The notes under the pieces were generated by a model. The model searched no databases. It had not been told where the DNA came from and saw nothing but the letters and a program-made list of their open reading frames with translations. From the NCBI GenBank assembly GCA_038373885.1, contig JAWZYV010017538.1:310001-374000 (forward strand): DNA of 64,000 nt. The letters are read 5' to 3'. Positions 24,346 to 36,897 of this stretch are shown here, in pieces. How positions within the stretch are numbered: position 1 is the stretch's first letter; each line of letters begins with the position of its first letter. Source of the stretch: Cheiracanthium punctorium (lineage: Eukaryota; Arthropoda; Arachnida; Araneae; Cheiracanthiidae). The position numbers and the translations under genes are program-made.

Positions 24346-24568
24346 CCAAAATAGAAAAGAATATACTAAACTCTCTTTCGGACAAAGAAAGAAGCACTTC
24401 CAAAAAGTTTGTTTTCCGGAGTACTTTGGAGAACAAGCTTTTTGCTTATACTCTAGAAAAATAAAGTTTTCCCAGCAAACACACTACTGCCCGCAAAATG
24501 CCGGCCGGGTACCCGTCGTGCTGGCAAAGTGCCGTCTACCCGGAGCAAGGTAGATTGCCATCGTCTGG

Positions 24569-24680
24569 AAGTCACTGGAGTGCCAGTGTCTGAAAAGTGC
24601 ATATTCGCCAGTACATAACTAGTAAAGTCACTGGAGTGCCAGTGTCTGAAAAGTGCATATTCGCCAGTACATAACTAGTA
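24569..24680. repeat. Perfect 56-bp tandem duplication
   Basis: Units 24569-24624 and 24625-24680 are identical (AAGTCACTGGAGTGCCAGTG ... CATAACTAGTA). It lies in the subterminal zone of the 4.3-kb element. Confidence 0.9.
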
Positions 24681-26365
24681 ACTGCGAACTGCCATGTGTC
24701 TATGACATCCACAGAAAAGTTAACGGCGTGGTACTGCTTAAAATGTACCGGACCAGCACTATTTGGCAGTAATGGGCCTGTATATATTTCGTAGTGTTGG
24801 CATAAAATTTCGTTATTTTAATTAAATAATATTGTTTCACATTCATACTGTGTAGAAGTGTTAGGGGATATAAGTTCCGGGCACCCAAAGGCAAGGGTCA
24901 CTGCTAAGATTTTTTTTTCTTTTTTTTTGAGGGAGGGGTGTAAGGGGAGAAGTTCATATTGTGCCTTCAAATATTTTAGTACTAAAAACTAAAATAATAC
25001 AAACGAGTTGAGTATGCTATAAAAATGTTTTCTACAGTGGCAGTGAAACCCCCACTATGTACAGAATTGGGGTACAATTCTGTACATAGTAGGGTGAAGT
25101 ACGAGGTGAATTTTATTCTTAAAATTTTTATAATTTATATTAATTTTTTGCAATTTTGCTAAACTTTTCCTGAAAAACATATTTGCAGACTTTTTCTACG
25201 TTAAGCTCCTGTAGTTATTTTGTTAATGAGCCAGTATTTTCATGTAATGGTCAAAAATAGAATGTACGCAATGGGGCTCATTTAGGAATTATATTTACTT
25301 TATTCTATATTTCTATTCCCCAAAAATCGAACTGTTATCTTTTTATTTGGCAGTAAATGTTTATGAAACGCAAAGTTAAATATTAGTGGTTTGGTGAGGA
25401 GGGTCTGTGACGAAGTTCACATATTTTTCGCGTCTTAAAATAATGTTCCTATGCTTCGTCTTTCAAAATCAAAATTTCGTATTCCGTATTAATTTCTCTC
25501 TCCACTTTGCTATTCTGCTTGATACACTTCACACTAACACTTCGCGTTTGCAGTTTTTATTCTAAATTAATTTCGCTTTAGCATATGCTGTGTAAATTCT
25601 TGGTGCCTCCCGGTCGCACGCCTTTGCTGTTCTCACGGGGTTGTAGGCTTATGTATTGGCATTCGCCAAATTCTGGCACTTCTGTCTTGGCATTAATCAT
25701 TTAATCCGTTTGCTTCAAATTTTTATATTGTTTACGCCTACCGGACGGTGGTTGTCACATGGGGCAGTGGCTTATGAATGCTCATATTTTACTCGCCAAC
25801 CTGTAAACAGCTGGCAGTTTTGTAGGAAGATTTAAGTAGACTTCTTGATTGCTCTCCGTCAGAGGAGGTTGTGTTCGTTTTTTATGGAACTCCGGCATGC
25901 CGTGTGGCCGGAAGGATTAGATATATTCTTGGTGTTATTTTCTACTAATGCAATGTACTGTACGTAATTGAAGTCGTTTCCTTTAAGACTGTTTGGATGA
26001 TACCTCCAATAAATGTAGCTCCTCAGAATTCGAGTTGTTTTCCTGTTTTAAGTCTTCAGCATAACTCAAGGATTTTATTAATTACACTATACGTTACGTA
26101 AACGGCCGAGAGAATGTTTTCTTAATCCACCTCCGACAACTCCCCCATAGAGTCTGTCGCCAAGCTATTTTCTGCTTCAATGATATTTTGAAAATTGGCG
26201 AATTACATTCCAACGGAAATGGCAACCCCTCTCGAATGCCATTTTGTGAACTGTGATTGTGAATAAGTACTCTTTTTTGGGATCTCAAGGTTTTAAAGTT
26301 TTAGCGGTTTCATGGATTTACATCTTTCCAAAGTGTTTAATTGGTATTTAAATACTGGGCTGAAT

Positions 26366-27556
26366 CCTAGTTTAGGGTGCTTCTTCGCCATTGAGGCGAT
26401 AACAGGTATAATGTGGTAACCTTGGCGACTTTATTTTGCGTTCTGGCAACCATGTCGAAATCTGCCATTTTGTTTCTGTATCGCGCGTTTTTGACTGACG
26501 GGACTCTTATTGTTTACATTATTAATTTACTCTACTAAAAAGATAAGGGGGGGTTTAAAGGGGGCCCAGCCCCCCTCACACAAAAAGTAATTAAATTTTA
26601 CTAAACCGATTCTATATGTACATGTAAGCACTTGTGAGACGTTTTAGCCGATGTCGTTAGTAATGCTTTACATGAGTTAAGTCATTTCTTTGATTTACGC
26701 ATGCGCAGCTGTGTTTGTATGGGAGCAGAATGATATGTGGTATAATTTAGTTTTGGTTCGAGAAGGATTTGATGGGCTTGTGTTAACGGAGCGCATGCGC
26801 GGCGGTTGGTTTGAATTATTCTATTGGTTTCTAAAAGCCATTTCTTATGGAAACTCAGAGGGGTTAACGACAAATGTTTTCGGATCCGTTTTTTTTGGAT
26901 AAACTAATTAACTCCGTTAATTGTGTTTTTGGATTTAATCCTCCGTTTATCACTGTGGATTAGATTTCGAGAGAAGGTAAGCGTATTTTTCTAAATTGCG
27001 TGGTGTGTGGTTGTGGCTAAACGAAAAATTTTAGCATTAGATTTTAAAAAATTCATTTTAGATTTCAAAAAAATCTCTTTTTCTTGAGAGGATTACGAAA
27101 GAACGACTGATTGCAGCTAAAAGAAAATTTTAGAGTTCAGACAATCTGTTTTAGATTTCAGAAAATTGCTTTACCTGAATGGTTTATGATTAGTGTTTTG
27201 ATTTTAGGTTTATGGTTTAGTGTTTAGATTTTAGAAAATTCGTTTTAGATTACAGAAAATCCCTTCTAAAATAGTATCCACAAAAATTAAAAACTAAGAT
27301 TTGTGAGACGACGAATATGATTATTTAAATAAAATAAAAAATCAGTTGTTCAACAAGTTATGTAGGTACAATAATTTTTGTTGTTTACAACTTTAATATT
27401 TATGTTTTTCAATTTGATTATTTTGTGTATTTATCGCTAATTTGGGTGCGTTCTCCCGTAGTGTCTTTGGGAGCATCTTGGCTCCCAGAGATAAGATGGG
27501 AAAACGCGCCAAATTGGCGATTTTTGGAAAATCGCCAAGAAGCACCCTAAACTAGG
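26366..27556. mobile_element. 1.2-kb TIR element related to the Helitron-carried module
   Basis: CCTAGTTTAGGGTGCTTCTT at 26366 recurs in reverse complement at 27537-27556. Inside the ends come GGCGAT/ATCGCC words, similar in layout to the TTCCTA-TTTAACGCC-TCTCGCC ends of the module within each Helitron copy. No coding. It is nested in the 4.3-kb element. Confidence 0.6.
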
Positions 27557-27919
27557 AATTAACCAAATACTGTTCCAGACTAACAAGATCTCATCGTTAG
27601 GAATAGTTACTTTAATAACACTATTTCAACGGTGAGATTTTTGTTAGTTCACATTTTCATGCCTTCGATTTGGATTTAACTGGGATAATGCCCTGGATTA
27701 ATTAGAAAATAACAGGTAAATTTTTACTTACACTGTTTTTAATATACAAAATCTCATTGCATATTATAGTGTATAAAAGTATTTTCCTTCAAAAAATTTG
27801 AGTCATATAGGTACAACAGGTATATAGAAATGTCTTTTCAGAATAGCTAACATAAAAAAAATCATTTGATCAAAACAAAATGTACAATAAAGCAAAATGT
27901 TACTCTAAAGTTATGTGTA

Positions 27920-27993
27920 ACCATATATATATATATATATATATATATAGTATGTATATAGTATATAGTATGTATAGGTTATAGTATGTATAA

Positions 27994-28033
<40 letters not shown>

Positions 28034-28035
28034 CA
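27920..28035. repeat. TA microsatellite cluster
   Basis: Two long TA runs (about 27924-27949 and 27994-28024) separated by AGTATGTATAG repeats. Confidence 0.9.
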
Positions 28036-28762
28036 TACATATATCAACCGTAAATTATTATAACTCATTTATAAAATCACTTTAATTATGAGATATTGAA
28101 ATTAAACTGTTTATAAATGATTTTATGTAGGTTTTGACATGTGTTATATCCTCTCTCATAAAAAAAATATTTTTTGAGAATGAAAATTTGTAAGAAAATT
28201 GCAGTTTGTGAAAACTGCACACAATTCACTAATGTTGGGCGAACATAATTTGCAAATGATGTACTAATGGATTTTGCTGTTGTTTTTAATTTTTCATGTA
28301 TCTAGTTTTTTATCTTAAAATGTTACCCTTAAGCAATGTCTTTTTTTTTTTTTTTTGGAATGGGTAGATGAATAAGCCCCCCTACCCCGGATCCGCCACT
28401 GGCTCATATTTTAGTTATGGCAGCGTTACTGTAAATAGGCACTAATCCGGTACCGTGCCATTATATTTTAGTCACTGTTAATGCACCAGGCCAGTGCCTT
28501 TATTTTTAATAATAGCCGGCACCCGGCCGTTTCATTTTGGGCATTATAAACTTCATGGACCAGTGCCTTTATTGTGAGTAACGGCCGGCACATGCAGTAT
28601 GCCAGAAGAGTGCCGCTGCCTTCCCGGGCTTCTGGCAAGGTACTTCTCGGGCGACCACTTTTAGTACGATTCGGTTACTTTTTGCAGTGCCGGGCCGGCG
28701 CTGTACGAGATGGCAGAAAGGCACTGGCAAGGTACTCCGCCAGCAGGTGTGTGTTTGCTGGG

Positions 28763-30578
28763 TTGTCTATAAATAACATTCTTTTCGAAGGCACTTTGCG
28801 TCTATATTTTGTACTTTTGAGCCATGGTTCAAGTCGGAGAAAAAAATGGTTTGGACTCAAATTTTGAGCCCAAATCATCATTTTTCTATTTCACCATATA
28901 AGTCATGTAATGTTAGTTATAATCTAGTACAATGGTATTCAATTCTTGGGTAGGTGATATTCAATTTATGGTCGTATTCAATCTAAGGTCAAATGTGATA
29001 GTGGAAAGTTACTTTGAGGAAGCGAAGGGGTCGATTAAAATTGTAGATAAATAAATTTAATTGAATACAAATAAATCACTGATACATGTTGTTATCGAAA
29101 ATGTTTTTCTGACATCTTTGAGTCAATTCAGTAAATTCAGACAGTGCACTAACCATAGAATGAATTCATTTTAAAATATATTTTCTCTATGTGTATATGT
29201 TTATCTATATCGTGCATTATTTATAACGCATCCGACTTGTCATCGAAAGTGGAAATAGTCAAACTAAAATCTTAAATGGAACTCTTGAAAGCCGAAACTT
29301 TCTTAATTATATGATTACTTCGTTGTTAAAACGCCCACATGCACTGTGATATTAGGGACATTCAAATGATGGAGGTAGTTTTTTTAATAGTGTTACCACA
29401 CAACTAAATATGAAATGAAATGAAAGAAAAAATGGTTTTTCTAAATTAATTTGCATTTGGGTGTGTGCATGTGAACTGTGCATTTTCATTCAATTGTCAT
29501 GTTTTTCGATGCTTGCCCCTTCGGTAGTTACTAAAATCACGGAGTTAGACTATCGGAGGAAACATTCCCTGTAGGATGTTTGCCAGGATTTGGTTTCTCC
29601 AAACTACCTGTCAAATATGTAAACATAGGAAATCGAGAGACCTGTAGCTCTCCAGCGGTTAAAGAGTAAAATATTTCCCTCTCTTATTGCTCGCTGATTT
29701 TGCAGATTTTTAATTTCCCCACCTAGCACATGAACAAGGTTATGAATGGGAGGGAGAAATTTTATTTTTTTCACTTTGCAATTGCGTAGTTTTTGTGGTT
29801 GCCTAAGCAACAAATAAGTGAAAAACCACGAAAAAGATGTTCTATGTTGAGATGAGGAGTTGAGATGTTGAGATTTGTTTCTAGAATACTGAGTTCGCGT
29901 ATTTGTCACGAGTGTGTATATTTACAGAGAAGGACTTTGCATTCATCATTGACCTTTTTCTGTAATACTAATTTAATATTTTAATAAAACATTACACTAA
30001 GAATTTGAGTTAGCGTGGATTTAAAACTTGTTAAAGTTTATAATCGTATGAAATAAAATGTAAATGCTGTTTTTTCGTGTGTCATCGTCATTGTAAATAA
30101 ACATTTTGTGAACACAGTCTTCTGTTCGATGACTAGCTACATCGTTACAGCTACAATGGCTAGCTACACCCGACAGCAGTTACCGAATGATGTGTTGCGC
30201 CATCAGTCTGGAGCACGACTGGCGTTATCAAGCTTGTAAGGAAAGTGAAACCTCCTAAAAGTCTAACTTCGTGCTCAAAACTCACAATAATGAGCCCCAA
30301 CTTAAAGACATTCCATAGTAAAAAAAACAGAATTACGCTTTTAGGAGAAATTATTATGTATTTTCATTTACAAATGGTTATTTGAGAATAAACAGAGCTT
30401 ATTTTTCTGACAAAAGGGAATATTAGTTAACACGCAAACTAATTTGTTTCTAAAATTTAGATAACTATAGACCAATCACAATGTTTGAAGATAAGAAAAT
30501 AGTATGACATACATCATAATAACTTATTAAATGTTACTATGTATTTCAACGAATTTATTTATCTTGTTTCAACTGCAG
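28763..30578. other. Intron 4, last part, nothing recognised
   Basis: AT-rich. A 101-residue minus-strand frame at 29604-29909 shows no domain. It ends in the exon e acceptor tract. Confidence 0.45.
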
Positions 30579-30649
30579 GGTTACACAGATGAACCTCTCA
30601 CAAAAATTCTAACTAATGTCGAAGATGGAGAAATTGTTAAACTTGACAG
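30579..30649 (+). CDS. rdgA: DGK exon e: catalytic domain
   Basis: Codons [20 protein letters not shown] then KLD, plus two bases of an arginine codon. The CTGCAG acceptor and GTAAGT donor are strong. GGYTDEP (with exon d) and the KLDRW end (with exon f) are conserved catalytic-domain signatures in zeta-class DGKs. Confidence 0.94.
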
Positions 30650-31934
30650 GTAAGTAACATCCGCTTAGTTGAAATACAGATATGTTTAAAAACGTACCTC
30701 ATGTAGTAGTGACCATACATGAAATTATTAAATCAAAATATTTTTTTTAACTTTTTACAAGAACATTTACTGTTTAATTTTATTGGTATTTTATTATCTG
30801 ATCCACCAGAATGATCTTAAAAAATCAATTGTATTTCACGAGTTCTTGACCTACTTTCTGCATTAAGGATCAATGATCGATACATCTGAGCGGAATACAT
30901 AAAATAGCTGACACACGATTAAATAATTTATCCCTTATTCTTGTTTTTAGTATTAACGTATGATAATTTTGCCGTTCTTGTGCATGGAACTTTATAAATC
31001 CTTTCAGTGGATGAGCAACATTTTACGTTGATTTGTGTCAGTTAAAACCCAGGCTCAAATCAGCCAGAATTGGTAGAGTTGTCTCTCAGAAGTTTTGGTG
31101 ATTTCTTATAAATGAAACATGAGTACGGATCATTTTCCTTGAAGAGGCTAGTACATCCTGTCCCTAGTTTTATATCCATTGCGTAGATAATTGTTGCTTA
31201 CAGCGAAACGAATATCCAAGTTAAGGTAATTCAACTAATTTAACTATAAATATATAAAGATTTATAATTTCAATAGCAGACATTTGACTAAACAAAAGCA
31301 CACACAAAAAAGAACCTAAATGCTTATGTCATCTCCTCATTCGTCTCCTTGTTTCCCAATATCGTCCAGTAGCTGATGACCGGGAAAAGTACTATGGTAG
31401 AAAATGTGGGGAGCCATGGGCTCGATAGATGGAGCAATGTGGCTCAGAAGCCTCACTAATGAGGTAGAAATGCACAAAGAAACGTTCACATCCTATGAAG
31501 AGTCTAAGCAGACACGGACTCCCACTCAGCCGGGAATGCTGTACGGTCTGAGATCTTTATCTACATCATTTTAAAAGATTTTTTTATTAATTGTACATAG
31601 AAATCAGTTAAAAACCTTTTCCTTCTTAAAATTCGTTTTAAAGTTGGGAAAGGGACCGGACTGTTGATTTGTTGTACCTTCATGCAAGTCAACAGAATAG
31701 GGAACAGTATAACATTAAAGTTACATACGAAGTTAGGAGCAACTAAGACAGGTAGACAGCTAGGAACTTTTTTCCAAAAGAGACAGGTGGTCAATATAAA
31801 TATCATCCAAGTCTTCGATGGTCATACTATCTTCTCATTAGGTGTGATTTGAATCATGAAAGGATGCATGAAACTTCATTGGGCTGTAACCATGACTACT
31901 GATAGGAGAAACATGAGCAAAAACTTTTCAATCC
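30650..31934. other. Intron 5, first part, nothing recognised
   Basis: AT-rich. A patch of more balanced composition at about 31320-31555 might be a repeat but matches nothing else in the window. Short frames at 31561-31852 lie on both strands. Confidence 0.45.
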
Positions 31935-31942
31935 CCTGACAC

Positions 31943-32094
31943 ATGGTCACCGGCAGCATAGGGCAAGGGGGGAGGCAATGCCCCGCCCTGAATTTTTGTA
32001 TGCAGAGTTTTCCCTTGCTTTCCAACATGGTAACCATACGTTGAAGTAGTCATTGTCCCCCCCCCCCCTGGGAAATATTTTGCCGGCGCCCATG
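31943..32094. mobile_element. hAT-type MITE with perfect 8-bp target duplication
   Basis: Ends CATGGTCACCGGCAGCATA (left) and CATGGGCGCCGGCAAAATA (right, reverse complement) agree at 15 of 19 positions. CCCTGACA flanks both sides exactly (31935-31942, 32095-32102). 152 bp, no coding. Confidence 0.8.
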
Positions 32095-32095
32095 C

Positions 32096-32955
32096 CCTGA
32101 CATACCGATTTATATGTTACGGTCAAAGCCTGAAATCGGCTTGTTCGCGAATTGGCCAACGTTTCTGTAAACTTACCGACCAATGTCCGATCTTTTCTTG
32201 ATTTCGGGCTTTGGCCGGCCGATTCGCGAAGTGGCTTGGGACGATCGGCCAAAGTAGGAAGAAAGAAATCAAGAGCAGATTCTTTTACACACTGTTAAAA
32301 ATGAAGTATTTAAAAATGAGTACTTCTGTGTACTTTTTTTTTTCTTTTCTTTTTTTTAAAAGTACAATTGTTTTAGAAACAAGTTCAAATATAAGTGTCA
32401 TCTCTGAGTTAAAAATAAGCTTGTAATAGATAAAAATATGATCTCGTGTTATTCTGTTCTCATGTTAAAGCCATAATAGAAGTTTTTCAGTGAGCGTATA
32501 AGCTGAAACAACGAGATAGCGCGAAGAATATTGAATTTGCGCCCTTCAAAATGACGAATTATATCTTGAGAAAGTGCGTTACATAACTTGTAAAAATACA
32601 AAGGCAAATTGAGTACCCCAACTACCTTTAAGGGGTATCCTTAGTCTTTTTCTGCTCCATAGCACTAATGCTAAAGATCCCAGATCACATTGTCTCCCGA
32701 AATATCGCTTCAAAACATATGAAACTTTTTGCAAAGGCAAATAGATACCGCTCAGTCTACCATTATCACTTCAGGCTTTGGCCAAGGATTCCCAGCCACT
32801 TCGCGGAATGGCCAGCCAAAGTAGAATATACACTATTAATTGCAAGTATTTCGGACTTTGGCCAAACCTCTAACAAAACGCGAACCGGCCAGCCAAATCG
32901 CGAACTGGCCGAACTTCGGGCTTTGGCCGTAATATATGCGCTGACATATCCCAAG
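32096..32955. mobile_element. Foldback element rich in GGCCAAAG and GCGAA words
   Basis: Left CTGACATACCGATTTATATG...TTACGGTCAAAGCC and right GGCTTTGGCCGTAATATATG...GCTGACAT are diverged inverted repeats. Inward, TTCGCGAATTGGCC / GGCCAGCCAAATCGCGAA pair up too. The left end abuts the target duplication of the preceding hAT MITE. Confidence 0.6.
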
Positions 32956-33394
32956 TCAAAACGAAAAGTTAGTACTGTCATTCCAAAATATGTATGAGTG
33001 TAAAACAGTTTTCTTGGATATGTGTGGTAAATTATTTATTAAATTTTCTGTAAAGCATAGAATTACGTAGATATAAATATCGTGTCCCTTATGATATTAC
33101 TCAGTCACAAGAAGTAAAAAAAATAACTAAATCATAAACCTTGAAATGACCTATAATCCGGTAGCATTAATACACATTTCCAATAGGGTACATGAAATGG
33201 TGCTAATGTACAAAATATAAAAGGTCGTGGCCATCAATTTATACATTTGGAGTATAGGCAGACAGACAGAAAAATCGAAACCTTAAACACTTTTGAGTTT
33301 TGTTCGAAAGTGTTAAAAACTTTGTGGATCTAAAGTTTTTTTTTTTTTTTAAATAAATAAATATCTATAAATGTGTGTGTATTTTTTGTTCCAG

Positions 33395-33540
33395 GTGGAT
33401 TTTAAACGTGAGTCCAAACGCAAAGGCAGACTCGCACAGCAGTGAAGAGGGACGCAAAAATTTACCTTTAACAGTTGTGAACAACTATTTTTCTCTCGGT
33501 GTCGATGCCAGAATAGCCTTGGAGTTCCACGAAGCAAGAG
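33395..33540 (+). CDS. rdgA: DGK exon f: catalytic/accessory junction
   Basis: The first base completes arginine, then WILNVSPNAKADSHSSEEGR and LPLTVVNNYFSLGVDARIAL to FHEAR, with one base left over. TTCCAG acceptor, GTAAGA donor. NNYFSLGVDA and LEFHEAR are hallmark DGK accessory-domain blocks; the SSEEGRK stretch is the variable linker. Confidence 0.96.
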
Positions 33541-33865
33541 GTAAGAGGAGGGGGAAGAGAGACTTTTATCAGGAAATTACTTTTCCACCCAAAACTCTTT
33601 CTTCCGTTGTGAATCGAAACGTGACTGGATTTTTTTAACGCAGAATCTCTCCTGAGAAGTATTAAAACTTTCTTTTGACACTAATTCCATTTATCCTGCT
33701 ATTTCTGGAATGAAATAAAGCACAACAGTAAAATTGTTGTTGGGTGCAAAAGTTTATTTGTGTAAGTTTTGCCTAAGTTCTCACTGAAATCCACAGCCAC
33801 CATTTTTTATTCTCTATTTTTTATTGCAAAATAGTAGTTTTTAAAAATGCAGAATATATTGAGCT

Positions 33866-35482
33866 TGGGTTTGGGACAATTCACCGACAACAATTACACC
33901 GACAGGACATTTCACCGACACCGTTTCACCGACTGGACATTTCACCGACATGGATTTTTCACCGACTGGATATTTTACCGACACGGATTTTTCACCGACT
34001 GGACATTTCACCGACATGGATTTTTCACCGACTGGACACTTCACCGACACGGATTTTTCCCCGACTGGATATTTCACTGACATGAATTTTTCACCGACAG
34101 GACATTTACATGAACATTTCAGGCACTTTAAAATGGACTAAATTTTCAATATTACGACGACAAGCCAATTCCCACACAGTTTTAATAACACATTTAACGA
34201 AAAATCTCCCATAAAGAAACCAGCTAATTATGATTCTTTTTTCTCAAAAATTTATCAATATATCTAAAAAAGTTTTCTTTTGTACAAAACTAGAAAGTTT
34301 AGGCGTTTAAAGCAGGACCGTGACTATAGTTTATTTATTAATTTTGTTGGGGTGGGAGGTAGGGGGTTTCCAAAAACACTCATATGAACCATAATTAATT
34401 ATACGTGCGTCATTAAAAATCATACGTATTAATTATGCATACGTAATTAATTAACATTAATCAAATTATATCATATATAAAAAATAATTAACTTAAGTAC
34501 ATATTTATTAACTTCATTGTGTAATTAAATTAATTACGTAATTAAAACTCATTTATATAATTAATTTGTGTATTACAGTAAAAGAAAATTTGCGAAAGAC
34601 AATCGCACTGAAAGTGTATGTTTTGATAACAATATACGCAGGGGCGTAGCCAGGGGGGGGGGATATCGGGATATATCCCCCCCCCCGAAATTTTTGGATT
34701 AGTGATAAAATTCCGTCTATTTATACAGATATAAGTTCATATCCCCCCCCGAAATTTTTTCCAGGAGCATATCCCCCCCCCGAAAAATTTTCCTGGCTAC
34801 GCGCCTGAATATACGTCTAATTTTCGAAGGGGAGTGAAGGGGGGGAGTACATCCATTCCATAGCACTGTTTCTCTCAATATATAAAAAAACACTGTACAG
34901 TACCATAAAAAAGCATATACGTCTTTTTATACGGCCTTGTCGGTAACTAAGTTCAGGCAAACATGGAAAAATGTTAAGTTGATTATATAGCTTTTAAACT
35001 TTCGGAAAAACATTAATTGGGGATTTTAGTTGTATGAAACAGAAAAGTTCCTTATGCGGGAAAAAATTTATAAAGTTTTGAAACTTCAAGAAAACATTAA
35101 TTGGTGACAGGACATTTTTCCGACACCGTCTCACTGTAGGGGAGGAGGCTCGAGCTCCTGAAGACACCCCATGGATCCGCCACTGATATGATATCAACAA
35201 TTTCAGGAGACAATACGCATGTCTGTGAAAATCCACGTCCGTAAAATGTCCTGTCGGTGAAATGTCCACTCGGTGAAAAATCCATGTCGGTGATCTGTCC
35301 AGTCGGTGAAATGTCCAGTCGGTGAAAAATCCATGTCGGTGATCTGTCCAGTCGGTGAAAATCCCATGTCGGTGAAATGTCCAGTCGGTGAAACGGTGTC
35401 GGTGAAATGTCCAGTCGGTGAAACGGTGTCGGTAAAATGTCTTGTCGGTGTAAAGGGTGTCGGTGAAATGTCCCGGACCGAT
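33866..35482. mobile_element. Element with inverted minisatellite arms, about 1.6 kb
   Basis: The left arm (33873-34110) consists of about 33-bp units such as GGACATTTCACCGACATGG plus ATTTTTCACCGACT. The right arm (35219-35480) carries the same units in reverse complement. The outer termini GGGACA.TTCACCGACA pair as well. Open frames with SPTGHFTD-like repeats on both strands come only from the minisatellite and are not genes. A hAT MITE (34639-34807) and a truncated hAT end (35133-35176) sit inside. Confidence 0.7.
34639..34807. mobile_element. hAT-type MITE with perfect 8-bp target duplication
   Basis: CAGGGGCGTAGCCAGG at the left and CCTGGCTACGCGCCTG at the right are TIRs (one mismatch). 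AATATACG flanks both sides (34631-34638, 34808-34815). The interior repeats C runs followed by GAAATTTTT. Confidence 0.85.
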
Positions 35483-36087
35483 TGAGCTTAGTATGACGTT
35501 TTTTTTTTAGTAAGAGAAAATGAACTCAAATGAAGAAAAAAATGAAATTTCAGTATATTGTTGCTTTTAAGCTCTTGAAGAGTCCCTTACCTTCCCAGAC
35601 CTGAACACTGCACGCTCCTTATAGCCATATACCGAATTTTTCAGGCTATAATTTACCACTGTCGTTTCTGCGTAATAAGATACCACATGGTGATGTCAGT
35701 CCAAAATTTTGAAAAAAATATATCATTCAGTAAATGCATCAGAACAATGAAATCTGTCAAATTAAAAATGCTGCAAGACAGTATTGAAGTTGAGGTAATT
35801 GTTGGTTCTTAATAAAAAGTTGGATGTATTTGGCGAACCCCATAAGAGTTACATGGATATGAAAAACGTTCTTTGAAATCGTTCGAATTCACTGCATCAG
35901 GCTTGAGATGACTCCGCAAATTGGAAAAAGAGTTATTGATTTTCAAACACCAGACATTGCTGGTAACAATCTTGATAATCTAGTCTTCTTGTAAAAGAAA
36001 ATCGCACTGAAGTCGGTTCATCCATTTGGAATTCGTGCTCATACTGTATTAGTTTGAGATTCGTACTACTCTGCATTAAACTTACGT
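35483..36087. other. Intron 6, middle, nothing recognised
   Basis: AT-rich; a 63-residue minus-strand frame overlaps the mariner end and has no motif. Confidence 0.4.
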
Positions 36088-36088
36088 A

Positions 36089-36897
36089 AGGTGGTCGAAA
36101 AAGTAAGGTAAAAAGAACTCTCATGGGTTTTTCCCGGGTATATTCCCCGAGGGAATGGAATTAAATATCTAAGTATAACAGATGATCATAGTAATTAAAC
36201 CAATAAATGGAGCTGGCACAGTAGACCCTCCTCCCATAATTCGGGTTCATATAAGACGGATTTGCATTACACGGTAAATGAATGAGACAGATGTGAGACG
36301 ATGTGTTAAGTTACGATCAGACTAAGTGACTCACAACACGGATTCATATAACACGGTATCTACCATGTTATAGGGAGGTCTATTGTATACTGCCGCAAAG
36401 TTTCAAAATTTGAGATGGAAGATAGAAGCATTGAAGGATACATGGCCAGATATGGAAGTACACGATTTTTGTTGTTAATGAAAACCTCCCCATGTGTCGA
36501 GAGGTGTCATCATGTTGGATGACAACGCACACGGCCCCAGTTACATGTTGTAGGCTACAGCGTTTCTGATGGAACGTACTGGAATATCCTCCCTACAGCC
36601 TCGATGTCTCTCCCAGTGATTTCTATCTCCTCAGACCGTTTGAGGAGCATTTGGCTAGACGGTATTTCCAAACCGATGCTGCTATTCAGGACGCCTTCGA
36701 TAGATGGCTCAACGATTAGGTCCTTGATTTATTCCACATCGGAATCTTTAGATAGGTATACAGATGGGAAAATATTTTGATGCCCATGGAGGCTATGTTG
36801 AAAATATACGTAACAAATGCCTTGCCATGTCTGTGTATCTCTTGGATTTCATGAATAAACTGTTTTCTTAAAGGACTTGTTACTTTTTCAACCACCC
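36089..36897 (+). mobile_element. Decayed, internally deleted mariner element
   Basis: Ends GGTGGTCGAAAAAGTAA (from 36090) and TTACTTTTTCAACCACC (to 36896) form the TIR. The interior from about 36500 keeps transposase C-terminal text in broken frames: DNAH, PYSLDVSPSDF-like, a LARRYFQTDAAIQDAFDRWL-like segment and GKYFDAHGGYVE. These are family landmarks around the last catalytic aspartate of mariner transposases. The N-terminal half is missing and stops and frameshifts are present. A small pogo-like MITE is nested at 36219-36385. Confidence 0.75.
36219..36385. mobile_element. Small pogo/Tigger-like MITE nested in mariner
   Basis: Left CAGTAGACCCTCCTCCC and the reverse complement of the right end, CAATAGACCTCCCTATAA, pair with small gaps; GTTCATATAAGAC and ATTCATATAACAC are further internal blocks. 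TA follows the right end. Confidence 0.5.

Larger units (their letters stand above)
24471..28762. mobile_element. 4.3-kb TIR element starting CCCAGCAAACACAC
   Basis: CCCAGCAAACACAC at 24471 recurs as its reverse complement at 28749-28762. Both subterminal zones are unusually GC-rich and carry GCCAGTGCC / GGCACTGGC-like words (24490-24680, 28480-28745). No transposase frame was recognised; the interior contains another TIR element (26366-27556) and TA microsatellites. The class is unassigned. Confidence 0.5.

Noticed and set aside
25044..25095. Hairpin CTATGTACAGAATTG / CAATTCTGTACATAG
   Set aside because: A clean stem, but small and isolated within a transposon-like region; no function can be argued from it.
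33841..34141. Overlapping repetitive open frames on both strands (VGEKSMSVKCP, FTDWTFHRHG and SPTGHFTD repeats)
   Set aside because: They arise from the 33-bp minisatellite being free of stops in several frames; no start context, domain or splice support.
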